From positions 186,001-250,000 of the forward strand of contig CBDCMH010000002.1 in assembly GCA_965218935.1 (NCBI GenBank): a stretch of DNA of 64,000 nt. The letters are read 5' to 3'. Numbering within the stretch: position 1 is the stretch's first letter; every line of letters begins with the position of its first letter. This DNA comes from JADFOI01 sp965218935. Lineage in GTDB: Bacteria > Acidobacteriota > UBA6911 > RPQK01 > JADFOI01. Below are positions 42,268 through 49,538 of this stretch, piece after piece. Under the pieces are notes generated by a model. The model did not search any database. It saw only the letters and a list, made by a program, of their open reading frames with translations, and had not been told where the DNA came from. The translations under genes and the position numbers were made by a program.

Positions 42268-43635
42268 TCAAAGGTTATCCAAATCCAAGTAATTCTCCAG
42301 CTGAAGCCTGTCCAGAACCTTCTGAGGAACCCTATTCCTCTTGGGAAAGGAAGAAAGCGAAGGCTTGGCAGTGGCGTCAATTCCCATCTTGGTGACCACT
42401 CCCTCCTCTCCACAGGAAGGGTCCAGGGAGGAACCCCTCACCCCCGGAATGATGACAATATCCCGATCGGCCTGAACTCGCGTGGCCACAGCCCACATGA
42501 CCTCCTGAAGATTGGTGATCTGGACATCTTCATCCACTACGATGACGTGCTTCAAGTATAGGTCAGAAGAAAAGGCGGCAAGAATCGCCGATTGAGCCTG
42601 TCCCGAAAATCTCTTCTTGATGGAAATAATCAGGGAAAAGGGTGCAGGAACATGAATATCCACAAGGGTGGGCACTGCGCCCTGAATCGTTCTATAGAAA
42701 TTTGCTTCCATGGGGATGGTGGCCATAACCAGGTGCTCCCGATGCTGGCCTCCGCAAATGTCTTGAAAAAGGGCATTTTTCCTTAAATGGACGGACTTCA
42801 CGGTCACCACGGGCCTTAATCCTTTTCCGGTGGCGTACCCTGAAAACTCGCAAAAAGGGCCCTCCTCCTCTCGGATGTGAGGTTCAATCACTGCCTCCAG
42901 GACAATCTCAGCATCGGCAGGGAAGACCGTGCCTGGCAACTCCCCTTCGATCATCTCCACAGGACCTTCCAGAAGACCTCCAATAATCCCCAGTTCATTG
43001 TCCCCGTAGGGACCGATATAAAGGGCCCCCAGGGCCCAGGCCGGGTGATTCCCTATGGAAATACTGATGGGAAAAGGCTTCCCCTGATCCTCCATCTGGG
43101 AATACATTTCATGAAGATGCTTGCCTACGGTCATGAAGATTCCCGCCTTGTTTCTACTCTGATACATCAAGCGGTTAAAACTGGCATTAACCCGCCCCGT
43201 CTCAGGGTCTTTCCCTAAAACCATTCCAGCCGTGAGATAGGGGGCTGCATCACCTTCGTGATAGGTCACCAAAGGAAGGTCTTTGAAGTCGAAATCATCT
43301 TCACCGATGGTCTCTTCCAGGACGGGGCCATCGGTAACCATTTTGGGAGGCACTTGATTTTCAATAGCCGCCAGGTACTTTGCTCTGAATTTTTTGGGAT
43401 CAACACCAATGCTTGCTGCGATTTTCTTTTTTGTCGAATAGACATTGGTCACCACGGGAAAAGAGGATCCCTTCACCTTTTCGTAAAACAGAATGGGAAG
43501 CTTCCTCATCTCTTCAAGCTTGGTCAGTATCCCGGCAATCTCATACTCGGGATCCACTTCCCTCTTGATCCTGCAAAACTCTTTCGGGTTTTCTCGTTCA
43601 TACTGGGTGAGAAAACCTCTCAAATCTTTGGCCAT
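42268..43635 (-). CDS. UbiD-family prenylated-FMN decarboxylase, copy 2
   Basis: 455 residues, clearly UbiD: FPVVTNVYSTKK near 58, VNASFNRLMYQSRNKAG near 150, SIGNHPAWALGAL and EEEGPFCEFSGY with the paired catalytic glutamates. The residue before the second Glu is Cys instead of Gly as in copy 1, so the active sites are not identical. It shares overall layout with copy 1 but many positions differ, which suggests a different acid substrate. It is followed on the same strand upstream by the amidohydrolase gene, transcribed first with a 27-base gap. It needs UbiX-made prFMN. Confidence 0.9.
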   Translation of the reverse strand: MAKDLRGFLTQYERENPKEFCRIKREVDPEYEIAGILTKLEEMRKLPILFYEKVKGSSFPVVTNVYSTKKKIAASIGVDPKKFRAKYLAAIENQVPPKMVTDGPVLEETIGEDDFDFKDLPLVTYHEGDAAPYLTAGMVLGKDPETGRVNASFNRLMYQSRNKAGIFMTVGKHLHEMYSQMEDQGKPFPISISIGNHPAWALGALYIGPYGDNELGIIGGLLEGPVEMIEGELPGTVFPADAEIVLEAVIEPHIREEEGPFCEFSGYATGKGLRPVVTVKSVHLRKNALFQDICGGQHREHLVMATIPMEANFYRTIQGAVPTLVDIHVPAPFSLIISIKKRFSGQAQSAILAAFSSDLYLKHVIVVDEDVQITNLQEVMWAVATRVQADRDIVIIPGVRGSSLDPSCGEEGVVTKMGIDATAKPSLSSFPKRNRVPQKVLDRLQLENYLDLDNL

Positions 43636-43662
43636 TCTATTCCCTTGTGCTCATCAATCGCG

Positions 43663-44484
43663 CTAGAGTCCCAAAATTCGAGACCCGTTGTCCCATAAGA
43701 TCTTCTGCTTTGCTTCATCACTCAGTGCGAGTTTCTTGAAAGTCTCCAGGTTGCGATCGATCTTGGCGTCGGGCCAATCGCTACCGAAGAGCACCTTGTC
43801 CGACAGTCGTTCCAAGCTAGGCCAATAATCCAATAGACGTTGTGGAGGCAAACCCGACACGTCGAAGTACACATTTTTGTGCAGGCGCACCAGTGCAGCC
43901 GCACGATCGTACCAAAGCATTCTCCCACCGTGGCACATGACGATCGTCAGGTCGGGAAAATCCACAGCCACATCGTCCCAGAAAATCGGATCTCCATACT
44001 TGAGTCTTGAGCCTGTAAAAATCGAGCTGCCCGTGTGGGCCATCACTGGAATCTTCAACTCCTGCGCCTTGGCGTACAGAGGATAGAGCATGGGATCGTT
44101 GGGATAAAAGTACTCGTAGGTTGGATAAAGCTTCACTCCCCGGAAGCCCTGTTCCCGCACCGCTACATCCAATTTTCTAGCGGGATCGAGCACCATATAC
44201 GGATTGAAGGTACAAAAAGGAATCAAACGGCCCTTGCTGGCGGCTGTAAATCCCTGGACGTAGTCGTTGGGAATATAGGCTGAAGTAATCACTGCTGTTT
44301 CGGCCAGGACCACCGCATAATCAACGCCTGCTTGATCCAAAAGGCCCACGAAGTTCTCAGCAACCGAATAGGTTTCCAGAAACTCGTCTAAATCTCCTTC
44401 ACGCCCGGACCTCATGAATTCCCTGTAGGAGGGCGGCATGTGGGGGTCCGGACGGACCGCGTGAGTGTGAAAATCCAGGATCAT
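43663..44484 (-). CDS. Amidohydrolase-2 family metal-dependent hydrolase/decarboxylase (ACMSD-like)
   Basis: 273-residue TIM-barrel protein of the amidohydrolase superfamily. Metal/catalytic elements are FHTH (about 4-7), the strand GVKLYPTYEY near 140, MAHTG near 178, VMCHGG near 212 and FGSDWPDA near 248. The family includes carboxylate decarboxylases (ACMSD, gamma-resorcylate decarboxylase) and lactonases, all acting on carboxylated ring or ring-cleavage substrates. It is probably co-transcribed with UbiD copy 2, fitting an aromatic-acid pathway. IS copy 4 is inserted 70 bases upstream of the start. Confidence 0.85.
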   Translation of the reverse strand: MILDFHTHAVRPDPHMPPSYREFMRSGREGDLDEFLETYSVAENFVGLLDQAGVDYAVVLAETAVITSAYIPNDYVQGFTAASKGRLIPFCTFNPYMVLDPARKLDVAVREQGFRGVKLYPTYEYFYPNDPMLYPLYAKAQELKIPVMAHTGSSIFTGSRLKYGDPIFWDDVAVDFPDLTIVMCHGGRMLWYDRAAALVRLHKNVYFDVSGLPPQRLLDYWPSLERLSDKVLFGSDWPDAKIDRNLETFKKLALSDEAKQKILWDNGSRILGL

Positions 44485-44554
44485 CGATTATTACCCTTCT
44501 CAGTCTCGCTCCGATACGCGATTTTAATGGTGAGGAGAAGGAGCGTCAACCGAG

Positions 44555-46054
44555 CGAATTGCCTCATCAAAAATCTATTCGAAATGGATACGTTGCCTCA
44601 TTAAAAAATCTATTCGAAATTGCCTGGCCCTGAGCAGGGGAATAGAAGTGTCCTCCATGAAGGAATGGAGGGCACCAATGAGGTTAACGATGGCAGAAAA
44701 GCGTGTATTGATCAAAAGTTTTGCCCCCCGCTACCGGAAGAAGGGCAAGAAGGTGAAGGGGGAAGTGTTGACGGAGTTTACCCAAATGACGGGCTACAAC
44801 CGCTGCTATGGAGCCTATCTGCTTCGCCACCAGGGCAAGCGGATCCGGTTGAGCCCCAAGCTGGTGGCGGTAGGGGATATCGGCAAGAGAGTACGGCGAG
44901 AGCGGGCCCGCAAATACGACCAGAAAGTTCTAAAGGCGCTGACGATGATCTGGGAGATACTGGACTATTTGTGTGGCAAACGTCTGGTCGCGATTTTGCC
45001 GGAAGTGGTACCCATTTTACAAAGACATGGGGAACTGAAAGTGGATGCCAGCACCCATGAGCGGTTGATGCAGATCAGCGCCGCCACCATCGATCGGCTG
45101 CTGGAGCCCGAAAGGTGCAAGCACCGTCTCAAAGGACGATCCGGAACCAAGCCGGGAACGCTGCTCAAACACCAGATTCCGATCAAGCGTTTCGCCGACT
45201 GGCAGGAGGATCGCCCCGGTTTTGTGGAAGTGGACCTGGTGGGCCATGAGGGAGGCCAGGGTCGGGGGGACTACCTTCAAACCCTGGATGTGACGGACGT
45301 GTACACGGGCTGGACAGAGGTCCGAGCGGTGCGCAATAAGGCCCAGGTGTGGGTCCTGGAAGCGATGAAGCTGCTTCAGAAGCGCTCGCCCTTCCCTTGG
45401 CTGGGGATGGCTTCGGACAACGGCAGCGAGTTCATCAACAAGCACTTGATTCGTTTTTGTGAGCAGGAAAAGATCAGCTTCAGCCGAACCCGCCCCTCGC
45501 GCAAGAATGACAACCCTTATGTGGAGCAGAAAAACTATTCGGTGGTTCGGCGGGCCGTGGGTTATGCTCGCTACGAGGGAGAGCGAGAACAGGAGCTGGT
45601 GAACGAGTTGTACGATCGGCTGCGACTGCAGATCAACTTTTTCAAGCCGGTCATGAAGATGGTGGCCAAGCAACGTCGAGGGTCTCGGATCTGGAAAAAG
45701 TATGATGTGCCGAAAACTCCCTACCGGAGGATCTGCGAGTCCCCTGAGGTGGCGGACAAGATCAAGCGGGAACTGGCCCGAGAGTATGAGAAGCTCAATC
45801 CGGCCCAGCTGGCACGGCAGATCGGCTGGCTTCAGAATTGCCTTTTGCTCAAACCGACTCCTGAGCAGAAGAAACGATGGGAAGCGGGCTGGATGTGAAA
45901 ATCTTTCTCTTGCTGCAGGCTGCGGGTGTTGGGCAAGGGGTTGCCACTCCTCTGGTTGGTGCTTTTTACCACCACTTTTTGCAATCCCTTTCGGATAGAT
46001 TCTTAGTGAGGCAACGAATACCCTTTGGAATAGATTTTTACGTGAGGCAACGGG
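44555..46054 (+). mobile_element. Insertion sequence copy 4 (1500 bp, full-length)
   Basis: Complete element with two terminal motifs at each end and a perfect 5-bp target duplication CCGAG (44550-44554 and 46055-46059). The duplication shows simple insertion between the divergent amidohydrolase and acyl-CoA ligase genes. A perfect 28-bp palindrome starts right after the duplication. Confidence 0.95.
44678..45898 (+). CDS. DDE transposase, IS copy 4
   Basis: Identical to the copy 1 and copy 3 proteins in the chosen frame, catalytic triad intact. With both ends complete and an intact target duplication, this is the best candidate for an active copy. Confidence 0.94.
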   Translation: MRLTMAEKRVLIKSFAPRYRKKGKKVKGEVLTEFTQMTGYNRCYGAYLLRHQGKRIRLSPKLVAVGDIGKRVRRERARKYDQKVLKALTMIWEILDYLCGKRLVAILPEVVPILQRHGELKVDASTHERLMQISAATIDRLLEPERCKHRLKGRSGTKPGTLLKHQIPIKRFADWQEDRPGFVEVDLVGHEGGQGRGDYLQTLDVTDVYTGWTEVRAVRNKAQVWVLEAMKLLQKRSPFPWLGMASDNGSEFINKHLIRFCEQEKISFSRTRPSRKNDNPYVEQKNYSVVRRAVGYARYEGEREQELVNELYDRLRLQINFFKPVMKMVAKQRRGSRIWKKYDVPKTPYRRICESPEVADKIKRELAREYEKLNPAQLARQIGWLQNCLLLKPTPEQKKRWEAGWM

Positions 46055-46059
46055 CCGAG

Positions 46060-46087
46060 CCGCTGACAGCGGATCCGCTGTCAGCGG
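46060..46087. repeat. Perfect 28-bp palindrome next to IS copy 4
   Basis: CCGCTGACAGCGGA followed by its exact reverse complement. Each half is itself a small hairpin (CCGCTGACAGCGG). It contains the CTGACAG unit of the CTGAC repeat family and is followed by an A+T-rich TTCAAACTCCCAAACTCAAA spacer, similar to that found next to yidD near 48300. Confidence 0.7.
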
Positions 46088-46226
46088 AAATTCAAACTCC
46101 CAAACTCAAAATCTCAAAAACATTCAGGACTTGAAACCCGGAACCTGGGTCTGTGCTCTCTTGTTTGACACGGGTAGTTCTCTACCCTACATTCTAAAAT
46201 CTGAAATCAGGTCTCAAGAGAGAGAA

Positions 46227-47798
46227 ATGGCGATGAGTGAGGTTCAAGAGCTTTCCATTCCTGAGAAAACGAATATGGCTCAGCTTGTCTGTGATCAGTG
46301 GGCCGAGAGTCCTGATCGCGACAATCCTGCACTGCTCTTTGACGACAGAAAGGTAACCTGGAGCGAACTTCTGGACTCGGTTAACCGAATCGGGAATGCC
46401 CTGCTGGGCATCGGTGTTCAGAAAGGCAACCGAGTCATATTTAGATCTCAGAACTGCCTCGAACTCTATTTTTCCATCCTCGCCTGCATGAAGATAGGAG
46501 CCGTACCCGTTCCAACCAGCAGTTTGTTTGGAGCCAGAGAGGTCCAGCATATTCTCAACGACACTCAGGCCGTGGCTGCCATTGTCCAGTCGGAGAGTCT
46601 CTCCGTTTTTGATGAAGTGAAAAGCGAGCCGCTCGAGAATGTCATTGTCATCGGTGAAGGCGGCAAGCTCGGTATCCCTTTTGAAGAGATGATCCAGGAT
46701 GCTTCCCCAGAGCTCCAATGTGCTGACACCAAGAGCAGCGACGAAGCATTCATGCTTTACACATCAGGAACAACCTCGGTCCCAAAGGGAATTGTTCACG
46801 CTCACAGCTGGCTTATTGCCACCGCTGAACCGATCGCCAAGGTTGAAATGCAGCTCCAGCCTGGAGACGTGACGCTGTCGGTCTCCGAAATCAACTGGAT
46901 GTATCCCTTTGGTTGCAATTTCTTTTACCCCCTCTACTGCGGCGCCACCGTGGGCGTCTATCAGGGAAGGTTTGATACGGAGAGAACTTTCGAGTACATC
47001 GAAAAATACAGGGCCACCCATTTTATTGGAAATCCCACCATCTTCAAACGAATGCTTCTGGTTGAAAAAGCGGAGCAGCGATGGGATTGTTCCTCCCTGA
47101 AGATGGGGTTGAGCTCAGGAGAAACACTTCCCCCTCATGTATTCAAGACCTGGAAAAAACGGTTCAACTGTGAGGTTTACGATTCGATGGGGCAAACGGA
47201 AATCCACATCTTCTGTTGCACCAGACCGGGCGTGGTCAAACTCAGCTCCATGGGGAAACCCTTTTCCGGAGTTCCTCCAGTGACCGTAGTCGATGAAGAG
47301 GGAAATGAAATTGAAAGGGGTGAAGTTGGGTATCTTGCCATCAGCGCTGACCACCCGGGCTTGGCCCTACGCTATGAAAATCAGGAAGAAATGTGGAGAT
47401 CCAGATTCAAAAAAGGCTGGTACTTCACCGGTGATATGTCCTACATCGACGAAGAGGGTTTCTTCTGGTTTGTCTCAAGATCTGATGATCTGATCAAGAG
47501 CCGAGGTTACCTGATCAGTCCCAAAGAAGTCGAGGATACCTTGCAGGAGCACGAATCGGTGCTTGAAGCAGCGGTAGTGGGAAAGAAGGATCAGATTTTA
47601 GGCCAGCTGGTCAAAGCCTTCGTGGTCCTTCGCCCCGGTCAAAGCCCTTCCGAAGAACTGGGAGAAGAGCTGCGGAAGATGACTCGTGAACTGATCGCTC
47701 CCTATAAGGTCCCCAAAGAAATTGAATTCATTGATGAGTTTCCCAAGACGGTAACGGGGAAGATCATCCGAAGAGGGCTCCGAGAGAAGGACGAATGA
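46227..47798 (+). CDS. AMP-forming acyl-CoA synthetase (benzoate-CoA ligase-like)
   Basis: About 523 residues from the ATG at 46227 (GAGAGAG upstream); the frame extends to 46131, but the extra N-terminus is non-conserved spacer. ANL-superfamily motifs in order: YTSGTTSVPKGIVHAH (P-loop) near 172, DSMGQTEIH near 330, YFTGDMSYIDEEGFFWFVSRSDDLIKSRGY near 415 and the C-terminal catalytic lysine PKTVTGKIIRR near 510. It activates a carboxylic acid with ATP to the CoA thioester. The overall look is of the benzoate/4-hydroxybenzoate or medium-chain type. In this context it probably activates an aromatic or short-chain acid for the CoA-transferase/UbiD island. Confidence 0.88.
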   Translation: MAMSEVQELSIPEKTNMAQLVCDQWAESPDRDNPALLFDDRKVTWSELLDSVNRIGNALLGIGVQKGNRVIFRSQNCLELYFSILACMKIGAVPVPTSSLFGAREVQHILNDTQAVAAIVQSESLSVFDEVKSEPLENVIVIGEGGKLGIPFEEMIQDASPELQCADTKSSDEAFMLYTSGTTSVPKGIVHAHSWLIATAEPIAKVEMQLQPGDVTLSVSEINWMYPFGCNFFYPLYCGATVGVYQGRFDTERTFEYIEKYRATHFIGNPTIFKRMLLVEKAEQRWDCSSLKMGLSSGETLPPHVFKTWKKRFNCEVYDSMGQTEIHIFCCTRPGVVKLSSMGKPFSGVPPVTVVDEEGNEIERGEVGYLAISADHPGLALRYENQEEMWRSRFKKGWYFTGDMSYIDEEGFFWFVSRSDDLIKSRGYLISPKEVEDTLQEHESVLEAAVVGKKDQILGQLVKAFVVLRPGQSPSEELGEELRKMTRELIAPYKVPKEIEFIDEFPKTVTGKIIRRGLREKDE

Positions 47799-47820
47799 GC
47801 CAGCCCGCAGACCAGGCTAT

Positions 47821-48189
47821 TCAACCGGAAGCGGAGTGGAGTGAACAGGAGACCTTTTTCCCCCCCACTTTGAAGCGACCGCCTTCAGGGCAACGATTGA
47901 TGGGAATCCCGTCGTTTTCCAGATCCTTCAGGGTGGGCTGCTTGCCCGGATGGCTCATGGTCCAGGTCAGGATGGCTCGTTCGATGGCCTGACGGTTCAT
48001 TTGGCAGGCAATTCCGCGTCCAGCCGTCTGGGCAACACCCCCCCGGGTGAGCTCCTCTTTCATTCCGTACTGGCCGAGATACCCGTAGTAGAAGGCCCCG
48101 ATGATCGCCAGGGCCACGACCACAGAAATAAAGCTAAGACCTCGCTCGGAGTTGATCCTGGCTCTGGTGTTTTTAGAAACATTGACCAT
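47821..48189 (-). CDS. Type IV pseudopilin-like protein
   Basis: 122 residues. A basic N-terminus precedes the class III signal-like motif ERGLSFISVVVALAIIGAFYYG, with probable prepilin-peptidase cleavage after Gly17. The normally conserved Glu at position 5 of the mature protein is missing, as in tip pseudopilins such as GspK. A short globular domain with two Cys pairs follows (IACQMN, NRCPEGG, VSCSLH). No other pilus genes are nearby. It is convergent with the acyl-CoA ligase. TACAAT lies just upstream of the start. Confidence 0.6.
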   Translation of the reverse strand: MVNVSKNTRARINSERGLSFISVVVALAIIGAFYYGYLGQYGMKEELTRGGVAQTAGRGIACQMNRQAIERAILTWTMSHPGKQPTLKDLENDGIPINRCPEGGRFKVGGKKVSCSLHSASG

Positions 48190-48370
48190 GTATCTATTGT
48201 AACACTTCGACTTCCGGCTCCGCCTCGTAGCGCGCTTCGCGCGCGTTTAGTGCTGTCGTGCGCACTCCGCGCGCACGAAATGGGAAAAAGGAATTCGTTT
48301 TGAGTTTGTGATTTTGAATTTGTTTGGAATTTTGAATTTGGGAGTTGGGATTTCCGGCCTCATGGCCGGC

Positions 48371-48400
48371 TGTCAGTTGTCAGCTGAAGATGAATCCAAT
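48371..48400. repeat. CTGACA repeat at the yidD 3' end
   Basis: On the minus strand CTTCAGCTGACAACTGACAG. The yidD stop is the first TGA, right after a Ser codon, exactly as in polX and rsmH. A palindrome CCGGCCTCATGGCCGG follows downstream. Confidence 0.6.
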
Positions 48401-48664
48401 CGGAGAACAATCGATCAAGCGTTGAACTACGCGAAGATTGCCTTTCCAAAAACCATCCTCTTGAAGGGCCTGGAGGGCATAATGCGAGCAGGTGGGGGTG
48501 AAACGGCAGGTGGCAACGTAACTCATCACCGGATCCCCGAATCTCTGATAGAGGTGAATCGTTGCAGTCTCGGCACGAAGGGGCCAGCTACTCTGGAGCA
48601 AAATCAGGAGCAATACCAAAAGTGAAGCTTTCGTAACTCGGCGTATCGAGAGTCTCATTACCAT
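48380..48664 (-). CDS. yidD: YidD-like membrane protein insertion efficiency factor with N-terminal signal
   Basis: 94 residues. An N-terminal hydrophobic segment or signal peptide lies at about 12-31, then the YidD domain: YQRFGDPVMSYVATCRFTPTCSHYALQALQEDG with the conserved CRFxPTCS, and LRVVQRLIDCSPIGF. YidD helps YidC insert membrane proteins. Normal YidD has no signal peptide and sits between rnpA and yidC; here it is with a DUF4870 gene. This is therefore a diverged paralogue, perhaps secreted or periplasm-facing. It overlaps the preceding DUF4870 gene by seven bases. Confidence 0.75.
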   Translation of the reverse strand: MVMRLSIRRVTKASLLVLLLILLQSSWPLRAETATIHLYQRFGDPVMSYVATCRFTPTCSHYALQALQEDGFWKGNLRVVQRLIDCSPIGFIFS

Positions 48665-49038
48665 CGGTCAGCAAAGTCGGAGATCACGGGAACCAGGAGT
48701 CGTTCCCCGTCAAGCCCCTTGACGATCGCAAACACGTGAACAAAGAAAATAATCAACATCAGAAAAGGAGAAACTCCACACCCAATGACCATTCCAAGAC
48801 CTGGAATGGAAGAGATGATGGCCAAAGCTACAAAGAGCACCATCCAGCTCAACATCAAAACGAGTCCGTGTTTGGCGTGCCACAGGATATCAGCATCCTC
48901 TTTCTCCACCAGCAGAGGAATCAGGGCCAAAAATCCCAGGTACGCCAGGATGATCATAGCCGTCCGATTCGGCGACATCTGAGGTGGGGGCGGGGGCGGA
49001 GTCTGTTGCTCCTCCGGAGCATCAGGGGTGTCTGGCAT
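48658..49038 (-). CDS. DUF4870-family membrane protein
   Basis: About 126 residues from the ATG at 49038, preceded by GGAGAGG; a TTG at 49050 adds four residues. A Pro-rich N-terminus leads to three transmembrane helices at about 28-48, 62-84 and 90-112. The helices match DUF4870 (AYLGFLALIPLLVEKEDADILWHAKHGLVL). Function is unknown; many are found with stress or secretion-related small membrane proteins. Its stop overlaps the yidD start, so both are probably co-transcribed. Confidence 0.75.
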   Translation of the reverse strand: MPDTPDAPEEQQTPPPPPPQMSPNRTAMIILAYLGFLALIPLLVEKEDADILWHAKHGLVLMLSWMVLFVALAIISSIPGLGMVIGCGVSPFLMLIIFFVHVFAIVKGLDGERLLVPVISDFADRW

Positions 49039-49145
49039 GTTCCTCTCCAAGGCTAGAAAAAAAACGACCGAAAACCGAACTCATTGGTAGCACAGCTGGT
49101 GTCAGCAAACAAGCCTTTTGTTGAGCCAGCGGTGAAGCGGCCTCC

Positions 49146-49175
49146 TTGACGCTCTTTACGCCTCCAAGATACAAT
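49146..49175 (+). promoter_or_regulatory. Sigma70-like promoter upstream of the peptide ABC transporter operon
   Basis: TTGACG, 18-base spacer, TACAAT. The -10 is embedded in CCAAGATACAATCCCC, which recurs at the nitrilase promoter near 61134. Inverted-repeat element family 2 copy B lies between this promoter and the first gene, so it would be transcribed as part of a leader of about 350 bases. Confidence 0.5.
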
Positions 49176-49180
49176 CCCCG

Positions 49181-49500
49181 AGCCGGAGCATTCATAGGTT
49201 CTCGTCACGAAGGGGCGTAGGAGCGAGCCGGTGGCTCGCCACGAGTGGTTCCCCGGGACCGTCAGGATTGCGAAGACCTCTGGAATGTGGGAGGCACCTC
49301 AGGTGCCGAATCCGAAAAGAATGGGAAAAGAATAGGCGAGAGTTATCTTGTGTTCCGCGGTAGAAGTTATCTTAGGGATCGAGTTGTTCGGCACCTGAGG
49401 TGCCTCCCACATTCCGGAGGTTCTTGCCACTCGTGGCAAGAAGCACTGGCAGGGCGGGTTGTTTGCTGCTGCAGTAGAGAATTTATGAATATTCCCGGCT
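49181..49500. repeat. Inverted-repeat (MITE-like) element family 2, copy B (inverted)
   Basis: 320 bp. Ends AGCCGGAGCATTCATAGGTT and, inverted, AGCCGGGAATATTCATAAAT. Carries the nested pair GGGAGGCACCTCAGGTGCCG / CGGCACCTGAGGTGCCTCCC and TTGCCACTCGTGGCAA. Reverse-complemented it aligns with copy A over nearly its full length, the main differences being around the GG-type end. Confidence 0.82.
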
Positions 49501-49538
49501 GAGTTAATTCAGGTGTTCGGCCACAAAGGAGGACCACC

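Noticed and set aside
31185..46054. Composite transposon formed by IS copies 3 and 4
   Set aside because: The outer flanking 5-mers do not match and copy 4 has its own intact duplication, so the copies inserted independently.
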